Shown here: positions 26,858-35,394 of the stretch, piece after piece
How positions within the stretch are numbered: position 1 is the stretch's first letter
Layout of the letters: the number at the start of each line of letters is the position of its first letter
Assembly (NCBI RefSeq): GCF_022012395.1
Contig: NZ_JAKLTQ010000006.1
Span: forward strand, 1-64,000
From: Arthrobacter hankyongi
GTDB lineage: Bacteria > Actinomycetota > Actinomycetes > Actinomycetales > Micrococcaceae
DNA: 64,000 bases
Direction of reading: 5' to 3'
Program-made: the position numbers and the translations under genes
The notes under the pieces: model-generated
Told to the model about the DNA's origin: nothing
Seen by the model: the letters and a program-made list of their open reading frames with translations, nothing else
Databases searched by the model: none

Positions 26858-29800
26858 ATGGCTCTGATATCTGCTGACGAATCCCAAACGCTTCCCAGCG
26901 CCCGCCGGGTGCTGGGCGGCCTGGCCGGTGACGCAAGCTACGGGCTGGCCCTGACCCTGCTCGCCGCGGCTGCGGCCGTGGTCGCGGCCTCCGGCGGCCC
27001 CGTCTGGCTGGCCGCAGCCATGATCCTGGTGACCGGCGTCGCCGGCGCTGTCCAGACGGTGGCGTTCCGAAGGGAGACAGGCCAGGCGCTGGGGCATTTG
27101 GCCGTGCCGCGGGCAGGAGCCTTTGCCGCCGCGTCCCTGCTGCTGGTCCAGACCTTCCCGGATACAGCAGGCCGCTGGACGGTGGTACTAACTACCGCTG
27201 TGGCGCTGGGCATGGTGCTGGTGGAGCCGCTGCTGCGCCGGGCGTTGGGCGCACAACAAGCCTTTGCCAGCCAGCTACCCGGTGTAGCCGCGGTGGCGAA
27301 GCAAACGGGGCACGCTCGCAGTTACGTCACCGGGTCATTCATCGTGCTGTGCTGGGCCGCCGTGACGGCAGTGTTGGGCTGGCCGGTCTGGCTTTTGAGC
27401 GCGGCAACTGTGGCCATACTCGGGCTCTACGGTGCCGCCGCGCTGAACGCATTCCGGCGGATTTCCGCCAGCCGGGCAATTGAGCAGAACCTCGGTGCCG
27501 CGGTGCGGCGCTATGCCCCGGACTTCATCATCTACACCGCTCGGCCGGACGACGCCTCCTACCAGGTGGCCATGTGGCTGCCGTACCTGCAGCGCACCGG
27601 CAAGAAGTTCATAATCGTGACCCGCTCGCTGGTGCCCTCCGAAGCCCTGGCCGCGATGACCGACGCCCCCGTGGTGATGCGCCGGCGGGTGGCCGATCTG
27701 GACGACGTCGTGGTGCCCAGCGTCAATGCCGTGTTCTACGTGAACGCTTCCTCGGGTAACGGCGCAATGGTCCGGTTCCACGAACTCACGCATGTGTACC
27801 TCGGCCACGGAGATTCGGACAAGCCGCCGTCGTATAATCCGACCCACGCCATGTACGACAGGATCTTCGCCGCCGGCGAGGCTGCCACCCGGCGGTACGC
27901 CGAGCATGGCGTCTCGATCCCGCGGAACAAGTTCCAGGTTGTCGGCCGGCCACAGCTCGAGGACGTCAAGCACGCGCGGCCCGAGGGTGCCAGCGACGCC
28001 CCGTCGGTCCTCTATGCCCCCACTTGGCGGGGCCATGTGGAGGAGACCTTCTTCCACTCCCTGCCCGTGGGCGAGAAGATCGTCCGTTCGCTGCTGGACC
28101 GCGGTGCCACCGTAATCTTCCGCCCGCACCCGTTCAGTTACGATTTCCCCGAAGACGCCGCACTGATTCGGAATATCCAGGAAGTGCTGCGCGAAGACGC
28201 CCAGCGGACCGGACGGAAACACCTGTGGGGCGCGGAAGCCGAATCCATCCGCGGGATCATCGAGTGCATGAACGCCTCGGACGCGATGGTTTCGGACGTC
28301 TCGAGCGTGGTTTCCGACTACCTCTACTCCGGCAAGCCGTTCGCGATGGTGGCGGTCAATGCCGAGCCGGAGGACTTCGTCCAGCAGTACCCGATCGCCC
28401 GGGCCTCCTATGTGCTCGACGGCGGCCTGGCCAATATCGACCAGGTCCTAAATTCCCTCTTGGGCGCGGACGAAATGGCCGGCATCCGTTCCGAGCTGCG
28501 CTCGGACTACCTCGGCGACTTCCCGGTGGAGGGCTACGCGGAGGCGTTCATCGGCACCGCCCGCACCGTGGCGTCGGCACGCCCGCGCCACGCCGTTCCG
28601 ACTGCCGCTGCGGCGGATGAGGCCCAGGCACCGGCCGAAACCAGCGCGACGGACGAGGACGCTGCCGCTGCCATCGAAGACAACGCGGCCGCCAGCGAGG
28701 ATAATGCCGCAGACGAGGACGAGCGCACATCCCCAGCGCGCCGCCGCCTGATGGCACTGCTGCGCTTTGTCCTGCCCTCCGCCGGAGCCGTGGCGGTCTG
28801 GTGCACGCATCTGCTCGGAGCACCAGCGGGACTGGTCTGTACTGCAGGGCTGGCCACTGTGGCGGTTTCCCTGTTCTTCCACCGGCGCGCTCTTCGGCGC
28901 CGCCGCGCGCTGAACGCCATGCTCGGCAGCAACCTTGCCGCACGAACCCTGCTCATCCTGACTCTCATCCTTCAGCTCGGTACCCCGGGTTGGACAGGGG
29001 CGGGCGCCTGGCTGACCGCGGGCCTGGGCTGCTGGCTGGCGGCCACGGTCCTGGAACGCTACGCGGTAGTTGCTTGGCGTCCGCGCGGCCTGGACGCCCG
29101 CAATATCCGGGACGTCAGCACCCAGGGCCACGAGATCCTGCCCCGGGGCAGTGTCGCGGCCGTGAGCCTAGTTGGCCTGGCCGCGGGCTTCGTGGCCGCG
29201 TTCTTCACCTCCGCCGGTGCACCGGCCGCCGCTGCACTGCTGGCAGTACTGGTGCTGGTCTTCAGCGCCAAGGTGCTGGCCGCCGGGTGGCAGCGCAGCT
29301 ACCGGAACCTGCGCCACGAGGCGCGCTTGGCCCGAACCGTGGAGGGGCTGGCCCCCGAGTTCGCCCTTTACTTCGGGTCCAATGTGGGTGCCGGGTACCA
29401 GGCCGGCATGTGGCTGCCCTATCTGGACCGGATCGGCCGGCCCTACATCGTCATCACGCGGACGCTGCGGATGATGCGTGCCATCGCCGCGCTGACCGAT
29501 GCCCCGGTTATCCACCGGCCGACCCTGCGGAGCCTGGAAGAAGTGGCCCCGCCGAGCCTGAAGGTCGCGTTCTATGTCAACAACGCGGTCAAGAACACCC
29601 ACTTCATCGAGCGCCGCGAAATGCGCCACGTCTGGCTCAACCATGGAGACTCGGAGAAACCTGCCTGCTACAACCCGGTGCATGCCATCTACGACCACAT
29701 TTTCAGTGCTGGCCAGGCAGGTGTGGACCGCTACGCCCGCCACGGCGTGGACATTCCGCGGGAGAAGTTCCGGATCGTCGGTCGCCCGCAGGTGGAGGAC

Positions 29801-30430
29801 ATCCAGCACCGCCGGGGTGCGCCCGGGCTGAACCCGACGGTTCTCTACGCCCCCACCTGGCGTGGACCCTACGCCGACACCGCGGTGTACTCGCTCCCGC
29901 ACGGCCGGGGCATTGTCGAAGGCCTGCTGGCCCGGGGCTGCACAGTAATCTTCCGCGCCCACCCGTTCAACTACCGCTTTCCGGAAGCCACTGCGTGGAT
30001 CACCGAGATCGGCGAACTGCTGGCGGCAGATGCCGTAGCCACGGGCCGGCAGCACATCTACGGCAAGGCGGCCGAACAGGAGATGAGCGTGGTGGACTGC
30101 TTTAACGCGTCGGATGCGATGGTCTCGGATGTCTCCGCCATGGTGTCCGACTACCTGCAGTCTGGCAAGCCGTTCTCCATTGTCTCCGTGGGGCGCACCG
30201 TCGAGGAACTGGCGGCTGAGGCCCCCGCGTCCCGGGCGGCCTATGTGATCCAGGAGGACCTAGCGAACCTCGACCAGGCGCTAGACAACCTGCTCGTCCA
30301 TGATCCGCTGGCAAAGCAGCGGGAAGAGTCCAGGGTCTACTATTTGGGTGACTTCCCAGCCGGCAGTTACGCCGACGGCTTCCTGGAGGCCGCGCGGGAA
30401 CTGATCGACGCGCCGAGGCGGCCGTTGTGA
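26858..30430 (+). CDS. Duplicated membrane-anchored CDP-glycerol glycerophosphotransferase-like protein
   Basis: A 1190-residue protein made of two copies of one unit. Each has a hydrophobic N-terminal part with about four to six helices (about 15-215 and 640-815) followed by a Glyphos_transf domain. Copy 1 motifs: LGHGDSDKPPSYNPTH, YAPTWRGH, FRPHPFSY, DAMVSDVSSVVSDYL. Copy 2: LNHGDSEKPACYNPVH, YAPTWRGPY, FRAHPFNY, DAMVSDVSAMVSDYL. An acidic Ala/Glu/Asp linker (about 585-640) joins them. Likely a membrane-bound polyol-phosphate transferase or polymerase. It overlaps the next, single-unit paralog by four bases (GTGA). Confidence 0.88.
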   Translation: MALISADESQTLPSARRVLGGLAGDASYGLALTLLAAAAAVVAASGGPVWLAAAMILVTGVAGAVQTVAFRRETGQALGHLAVPRAGAFAAASLLLVQTFPDTAGRWTVVLTTAVALGMVLVEPLLRRALGAQQAFASQLPGVAAVAKQTGHARSYVTGSFIVLCWAAVTAVLGWPVWLLSAATVAILGLYGAAALNAFRRISASRAIEQNLGAAVRRYAPDFIIYTARPDDASYQVAMWLPYLQRTGKKFIIVTRSLVPSEALAAMTDAPVVMRRRVADLDDVVVPSVNAVFYVNASSGNGAMVRFHELTHVYLGHGDSDKPPSYNPTHAMYDRIFAAGEAATRRYAEHGVSIPRNKFQVVGRPQLEDVKHARPEGASDAPSVLYAPTWRGHVEETFFHSLPVGEKIVRSLLDRGATVIFRPHPFSYDFPEDAALIRNIQEVLREDAQRTGRKHLWGAEAESIRGIIECMNASDAMVSDVSSVVSDYLYSGKPFAMVAVNAEPEDFVQQYPIARASYVLDGGLANIDQVLNSLLGADEMAGIRSELRSDYLGDFPVEGYAEAFIGTARTVASARPRHAVPTAAAADEAQAPAETSATDEDAAAAIEDNAAASEDNAADEDERTSPARRRLMALLRFVLPSAGAVAVWCTHLLGAPAGLVCTAGLATVAVSLFFHRRALRRRRALNAMLGSNLAARTLLILTLILQLGTPGWTGAGAWLTAGLGCWLAATVLERYAVVAWRPRGLDARNIRDVSTQGHEILPRGSVAAVSLVGLAAGFVAAFFTSAGAPAAAALLAVLVLVFSAKVLAAGWQRSYRNLRHEARLARTVEGLAPEFALYFGSNVGAGYQAGMWLPYLDRIGRPYIVITRTLRMMRAIAALTDAPVIHRPTLRSLEEVAPPSLKVAFYVNNAVKNTHFIERREMRHVWLNHGDSEKPACYNPVHAIYDHIFSAGQAGVDRYARHGVDIPREKFRIVGRPQVEDIQHRRGAPGLNPTVLYAPTWRGPYADTAVYSLPHGRGIVEGLLARGCTVIFRAHPFNYRFPEATAWITEIGELLAADAVATGRQHIYGKAAEQEMSVVDCFNASDAMVSDVSAMVSDYLQSGKPFSIVSVGRTVEELAAEAPASRAAYVIQEDLANLDQALDNLLVHDPLAKQREESRVYYLGDFPAGSYADGFLEAARELIDAPRRPL

Positions 30431-31971
30431 AGGCGGCCCTGCGCACCGTCTTGCCACGCACCGCGGGCGCCGTCGTGCTTGGTGCCGGGGCGGGCTTCCT
30501 GGCTGCCTCGTTTGCCCTCCAAGGCTCCGCCGGAGTGGAATGGGTGCTGCTGGGCGGGATTGGAACGGCCCTCAGCATCATGCTGGTCCCGGTCACCCAG
30601 CGGGTGCTGGCGGTCCACCATGTCACCGCCTATGGGCTTCCCGGAATCAAGCTGCCGGCCGCACCGCAAGCCTGGGTGCCCAGCGTCCTGGCCGGGGCCA
30701 GCCTGCTCGGCACCGCGGCCATCCTTAATGCCGGCTGGAGCGTGCTCTGGTGGATTCTGTGGCTGGCCGCCATCGGGGCGGCCATGGCCGGCGTCGGCGG
30801 CTATGCGTTCTGGCTGGCCCGCCAGCGCGGCCGCCGGTGGCCGGCGGTCCAGCGGGCACTGGGCAGCTTCGGCCCGGAGTTCCTGATCTACACAGGGCGC
30901 AAAGACGGCGGCGCGTACCAGATCGAACAGTGGCTGGGACCGCTGAAGGAGCTGGGGGTGCCTTTCGCCGTCGTGACCCGGCATAACGAAGCCGCGGACG
31001 CCCTGCGCAGGCGGCCCGCGCTGGCGGGGATACCGCTGGTCGCCTGCCTGAATACTGCCGAACTGGACAAGGTCATCGCCCCTACGGTCCGCGCTACCTT
31101 CTACGTCAATTCTGTGGCGTCGAACATCAACATGGTCAGCTACCGGCACCTGACGCATGTCTACCTCGGGCACGGGGATTCGGACAAAGAGATTTCCGCC
31201 CATCCGGTCCACGCCATGTACGACAGGATCTTCGTGGCCGGGCAGGCCGCGATTGAGCGCTACCACGCCAACAACGTGCTCATCCCGGAAGAAAAATTCG
31301 CCGTCGTCGGCCGGCCGCAGCTGCGCGGCGCTCACAAGGGACCGCGCCAACGCACCCCGGACGAAGCACCGACGGTGCTCTACGCTCCCACCTGGCTGGG
31401 CTACAACAATGCTTCCACGCTCAGTTCGCTCGAGCATGCCGGACCGTACATCCAGCGCCTGCTGTCCCGCGGAGCCCGAATCATTTTCCGGCCGCATCCG
31501 TTCAGCGTCAAGTCCGCCGAAGAGCGTCGGCTGGTGGCCGCCGTGGATGAAGAACTGCGCCGGCACGGAGGTCCGCACATGGCTTCCGGGGCGGCACGCT
31601 CCGCGGACCTAGTGGAACTGTTCAATGCTTCGGATGCGCTCGTCACCGACGTCTCCAGCGTGCTGGTGGACTACACGGTCACCGGAAAACCTATTGGCGT
31701 CATTGCGTGGACTAACGAGGACCTGGCGGAGCGCTACCCCTCGCTGCGGGCTGCACAGCTGATGCGTTCCCCCGAGGATGCGGAGGTGCTGCTGGACGCT
31801 GCCGAACGAAGCCTCAACCCGCTCAGCCGGATCGCAGCCGGCTACCAGAGCCGGAGCGAATGCTTCGAGACCACCGTGCGCGAGATCCTGGCCACCGATG
31901 CCAGCGAAGCCCTGGTGACAGTGCCGGCGGCTGCCGCGGTCGACACCGAAGCCATTACTTCGGCAGGGTGA
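30427..31971 (+). CDS. Membrane-anchored CDP-glycerol glycerophosphotransferase-like protein
   Basis: A 514-residue single-unit paralog of the preceding protein. Hydrophobic helices occupy about 10-135, then the Glyphos_transf domain with YLGHGDSDKEISAHPVHAMY, VVGRPQLRG, LYAPTWLGYN, IFRPHPFSVK and DALVTDVSSVLVDYTVTGKP. GTG start at 30427 lies within the upstream stop. The 3' end overlaps the convergent FN3-EEP gene by 17 bases (31955-31971). Probably works with the 1190-residue protein on the same polymer. Confidence 0.87.
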   Translation: MKAALRTVLPRTAGAVVLGAGAGFLAASFALQGSAGVEWVLLGGIGTALSIMLVPVTQRVLAVHHVTAYGLPGIKLPAAPQAWVPSVLAGASLLGTAAILNAGWSVLWWILWLAAIGAAMAGVGGYAFWLARQRGRRWPAVQRALGSFGPEFLIYTGRKDGGAYQIEQWLGPLKELGVPFAVVTRHNEAADALRRRPALAGIPLVACLNTAELDKVIAPTVRATFYVNSVASNINMVSYRHLTHVYLGHGDSDKEISAHPVHAMYDRIFVAGQAAIERYHANNVLIPEEKFAVVGRPQLRGAHKGPRQRTPDEAPTVLYAPTWLGYNNASTLSSLEHAGPYIQRLLSRGARIIFRPHPFSVKSAEERRLVAAVDEELRRHGGPHMASGAARSADLVELFNASDALVTDVSSVLVDYTVTGKPIGVIAWTNEDLAERYPSLRAAQLMRSPEDAEVLLDAAERSLNPLSRIAAGYQSRSECFETTVREILATDASEALVTVPAAAAVDTEAITSAG

Positions 31972-33829
31972 GCGTCGCCCGGAGTGCGTGGTGGTCCGAC
32001 GGTATGGCACCCACGAACTTCCCGGTTGTCAAGTCAATGTTCGCCAGCAACTCCCACTTCTTCGCGGACACATCCGGCGACAGGAAAACGAAGTCGATGT
32101 GGTTCCCCCAGGTGTGCGGCGGCGGGTTTCTGAAGCCATGGAAGCTGTTATAGGTGGCCTTGGTCTGCGGTACGTCCACCCCCGCGGCGTCGGAATATCC
32201 TGCCATTTCGATGGCGGTAATGGGATCGTGGTACGGCTTCGAGTTGAAATCTCCCAGAAGGATAACGGGCAGCCCGTCCCGGTTCACCGTATTCAGGGCA
32301 GCCACCAGGGACTGTGCCTGCTTCGTGCGCGCGGCTTCGAAGCTTCCCCGGACGTTGATTCCCTGCCAGTAGAGATGGGTGTCCACGGCCAGGAAGCGGA
32401 CGCCGCTGCCGTCCCGCTTTTCGAAAACCTGCCACACGGCGGTGTAGCCGCTGGTCCGGTTGTCCGGATTGGTGAGCTGGATTCTGCCGCCGCTTCCAAT
32501 CGGCCGCACCGTGGACGTGCGGTAGAAGATGTGATTACCGTCCTGCAGGTACTCGTCCTGCGCGCAGCCGGTCCCTCCGCACTGGGTGCCGTAGAGTCCG
32601 TCCGTCCCGGACAGGGCGCGTTCATAGCCGCGGGTTACCAGCCCCTGCCTCAGGTCCTCCCACTGGGGTTTCGCGTCCACCACACCGGGATAGCTGACGG
32701 TGGCGTAGGCTTCCTGGACGCCCACGACATCCGCGCCGCTGCCACCGATGACGTTAACGACGGCGGGTTTGCGGGTGGTCCAGTTGTGGCTGGCGATGCC
32801 ATCGTTCAGGTTCGCAGTGAGCACGTTGAACGACATGACCGTGAGCGGAGTGCCCGACGCCAACGTAGTCGCGGAGACGGACGCACCGTAACGGCTGCTG
32901 GCGATGTGCTGTTTGTTCCCGTTTACCGCCTTGACTTGGAAGAAGTACTTCCTGCCGGCGGTGAGGGTATTCACCGCGAGCCTGTTGCGGCCGTCAGTCG
33001 TGGTGAAAGTCTTCACATTCTGGGTGAAGCCCTGGTCCGTGGCGGTCCGGACCACATATTGGCGGGCGTTCGTCGAGGCATTCCAGGCCAGGGTCGCCCC
33101 GCTGGCGGAGGTGCCCAGGACGCGCGCTCCCCCGGGTACGCCCGGCGCGAGGTTGGCCTCGAACTTCGTGGAGTAACGCACCGTGCTGCTGCCTGATTTG
33201 AAAGCCAGGATCCGGTAGTAGTAGCTCTTCCCGGGCGTGCTCGCTTTGAGGTTCTGGTCGATGTACCAGGTCTTGCTGGTCTTTACTTTGGCCAGGTCAG
33301 TGCTGAAATTCGTGGAGGTGGAACGCCACAGTTCGTACCTCGTGGCGGATTTGGGTCGGGACCAGCTGATCCCGATGCTGGTGCCGGATTTCGGCTTGAC
33401 CGTGATCGTCGAGAACTTTCCGATACTGGAGGTTTTCTCCGGCCCGTAGCAATTCAACGTGACCTTGGACGTGGCCGAGTAGGCACCGCCGGCGGCCGAT
33501 CCCTTGTGCGCGTTCACCTTGAAGTAGTAGGTAGTGCAGTTCCTGAGCTTGGTTACCTTCTGCGACGCCTTGCCGGGTTTGAACGTCTTGCGCCCGGAGG
33601 TGAATTTCGGGTTGGTGGCGATCCTGACCGTGTAGCCGGTGGCGCCGGACACGGCCTTCCAGCTGAGGCTGAAGTTCTCATAGTTGATTCCGTTGGCTGC
33701 TACGCCCGTGGGCGCTGCGGGTTTGGCCGCTGCCTGTGCCGCAGGGCCCTGGAGACAGGTACTTGCGGCCAGGAGCGAACCGGCGATCAGGCACGTCCAG
33801 TGACGGCAGGTTCTGCTTCGCACCCCCAT
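31955..33829 (-). CDS. Secreted FN3-containing EEP phosphodiesterase/nuclease
   Basis: A 624-residue protein with a signal peptide (residues 1-34, ending AQA), about three fibronectin type III-like repeats (38-320; recurring NYENFSLSWKAVSGATGYTV and YYFKVNA-type strands) and a C-terminal EEP domain (328-624). All EEP residues are present: VMSFNVLTANL, VVGVQEAYA (catalytic Glu), LAVDTHLYW, ILLGDFNSKP, HIDFVFLSPD and IPSDHHALRA. AGGAGG lies just before the ATG. EEP enzymes cleave phosphodiesters; with teichoic-acid genes all around, an extracellular wall-polymer phosphodiesterase is as likely as a secreted DNase. Paralog: 40629-42470. Confidence 0.88.
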   Translation of the reverse strand: MGVRSRTCRHWTCLIAGSLLAASTCLQGPAAQAAAKPAAPTGVAANGINYENFSLSWKAVSGATGYTVRIATNPKFTSGRKTFKPGKASQKVTKLRNCTTYYFKVNAHKGSAAGGAYSATSKVTLNCYGPEKTSSIGKFSTITVKPKSGTSIGISWSRPKSATRYELWRSTSTNFSTDLAKVKTSKTWYIDQNLKASTPGKSYYYRILAFKSGSSTVRYSTKFEANLAPGVPGGARVLGTSASGATLAWNASTNARQYVVRTATDQGFTQNVKTFTTTDGRNRLAVNTLTAGRKYFFQVKAVNGNKQHIASSRYGASVSATTLASGTPLTVMSFNVLTANLNDGIASHNWTTRKPAVVNVIGGSGADVVGVQEAYATVSYPGVVDAKPQWEDLRQGLVTRGYERALSGTDGLYGTQCGGTGCAQDEYLQDGNHIFYRTSTVRPIGSGGRIQLTNPDNRTSGYTAVWQVFEKRDGSGVRFLAVDTHLYWQGINVRGSFEAARTKQAQSLVAALNTVNRDGLPVILLGDFNSKPYHDPITAIEMAGYSDAAGVDVPQTKATYNSFHGFRNPPPHTWGNHIDFVFLSPDVSAKKWELLANIDLTTGKFVGAIPSDHHALRATLTLPK

Positions 33830-33882
33830 CGCATCTTCCTCCTACAACCGTGTAGATGGAAAAGCTGCGTTGCTTGGCGGTG

Positions 33883-33908
33883 ATTATAGACTCGGAGGAT
33901 CAAGACAA
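33883..33908 (-). promoter_or_regulatory. Candidate minus-strand promoter of FN3-EEP gene
   Basis: A perfect TATAAT (minus strand, 33888 to 33883) lies about 55 bases before the ATG. TTGTCT is found 14 bases further upstream, which is short for a sigma-70 spacer, so the -35 is doubtful. Confidence 0.35.
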
Positions 33909-33911
33909 GGG

Positions 33912-33924
33912 GCGGATAATCCGC
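33912..33924. repeat. Small palindrome upstream of FN3-EEP promoter
   Basis: GCGGAT-A-ATCCGC, six-base arms around one base, located just upstream of the -35 position of the minus-strand promoter candidate. It could be a repressor or activator site. Confidence 0.3.
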
Positions 33925-34074
33925 AATATTCAAAAAGAGCACTTATCCGGACTTATGTACGATTTCCCTCAGGGCAGCCACGAATGCCATTTACTCACCG
34001 GTGGGCTGATGGCAGCCTTGAACTGGCCCGGGTTTTGTAGGGACGCGCCTTCGTGGTAAGTAGTGCCCATTAGC

Positions 34075-34083
34075 GTGGTGTAA
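34075..34083 (+). repeat. Possible left terminal repeat of IS256-type remnant
   Basis: GTGGTGTAA upstream of the transposase start; its inverse, TTACACCAC, occurs at 35105-35113 beyond the transposase remains. Longer matching ends are not evident, so the element boundaries are approximate. Confidence 0.3.
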
Positions 34084-34183
34084 CGTGCCGCGGAGCGGGG
34101 TGTGTTGATCCCGAACGTGAGGCGGTCACCGCGTGATTCTTGGAAAGCTCGCCCAAAGTCTTTTCTCAAGGAGTTCTCACGCG

Positions 34184-35076
34184 ATGACCGCACCCCATTC
34201 TATTGACCCTGCCGGCTTTCTGTCGGAACAGCTTGAACAGGCCTCCCCGGATCGGCTGCGGCAGATGCTGACCACATTCATTAACGCGTTAATGAGTGCC
34301 GAGGCGGATGCGGTCTGCGGCGCCGAATATAGGGCCCGCTCCGAGGAACGCACCAACTCGCGCAATGGGTACCGGCACCGGGACTCTGACACCCGCGCCG
34401 GAACCCTGGACGTAGCCGTCCCCAAGCTGCGCTCGGGGTCCTATTTTCCGGACTGGCTGCTAGAGAGCCGGCGCCGGGCCGAGGTCGCCCTGACGACCGT
34501 GGTGGCCACCAGCTATCTGCTCGGGGTCTCCACCCGCCGGATGGAGAAGCTGGTGGAAGCCCTCGGGATCAACCGGCTCTCGAAGTCCCAGGTCTCGCTC
34601 ATGGCCCGGGACCTGGACGAGCAGGTCGAGGCGTTCCGCACCCGCCCGCTGGACGCCGGCCCGTACACGTTCGTGGCCGCCGACGCCTTGGTCCTGAAGG
34701 TCCGCGAGGGCGGGCATGTGGTGAACGTCCATGCGATAGTCGCCACCGGCGTCAACACCGACGGGTACCGCGAGGTCCTGGGCATCCAGGCCTCCTCCGC
34801 CGAGGACGGGGCCGGGTGGCTGGGGTTCTTCCGGAACTGACCGCCCGCAGCCTGGCCGGGGTGAAGCTGGTGACCTCCGACGCCCACGCCGGTCTGGTCT
34901 CGGCAATCGGGGCGACCCTGCCCGACGCGGCCGGAGTGCACGCCCAGTTCGACCGGGTCCTGGACGTACTGGAAGAGAACTGCCCAGGACCGCGGAGCAC
35001 CTCCCAAGCCGCCGGAACCACCGGCCCCGAAACGAAACAGAAGGGAACCGACACTGACCTGGCGCTCTGCGCCTAA
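34184..35076 (+). pseudogene. IS256/mutator-type transposase, frameshifted and internally deleted
   Basis: ATG at 34184 with AAGGAG ten bases before. The N-terminal 218 residues read as an ordinary IS256 transposase (RNGYRHRDSDTRAGTLDV, VPKLRSGSYFP, GVSTRRMEKLVEALGI, catalytic Asp in VAADALVLKVREGG). At about 34832 one G is missing, which gives a premature TGA (34838-34840). Shifting frame restores LTARSLAGVKLVTSDAHAGL with the second catalytic Asp. After ATLPDAAG (about 34935) the usual central block is missing and the frame jumps to a late VHAQFDRVLDVL segment, then stops at 35076. The last catalytic Glu is gone. The gene cannot make an active transposase. Confidence 0.88.
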
Positions 35077-35104
35077 CCGATCCATGAATCATACGGCGAC
35101 CGTA

Positions 35105-35113
35105 TTACACCAC
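35105..35113 (-). repeat. Possible right terminal repeat of IS256-type remnant
   Basis: TTACACCAC, the inverse of the left copy at 34075-34083. Marks the probable far side of the element about 30 bases after the transposase stop. Confidence 0.3.
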
Positions 35114-35394
35114 CCCAAGAGACGTGACCAAGCACACTTGGCAGTGCCCCCTCGGTGCCGTCCTGCAGGAAGCGAACTGTGCTTACAGCACGGATGCCAG
35201 GCTACCGGCATGTTCGACGATCTGACGGAAGATGGCTTGCTGCGACTCCCTGGGTGGCTCCCAGCAATCGGCCTACGGGCCGCTCCGCTGGGGCTCCGCG
35301 ACCTGACTACCGCGCTTTCCAAGTAGACCGCATACCCTGCCTGCATGCCCTGCTGCCACCTCGAAACAGTTACAGCTTCTACGGCGCTGACAGT
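35114..35394. other. Intergenic region between IS remnant and fused transferase gene
   Basis: About 280 bases. One short plus-strand frame ending near 35326 shows no recognisable domain or ribosome site. The region may contain scrambled leftover sequence from the insertion element; I see no supported gene. Confidence 0.4.

Larger units (their letters stand above)
33830..34060. other. Intergenic, A/T-richer region between EEP gene and IS remnant
   Basis: It holds the ribosome site, a minus-strand TATAAT and a small palindrome for the EEP gene; otherwise I see no gene. Base composition drops here relative to the genes on the left. Confidence 0.5.
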
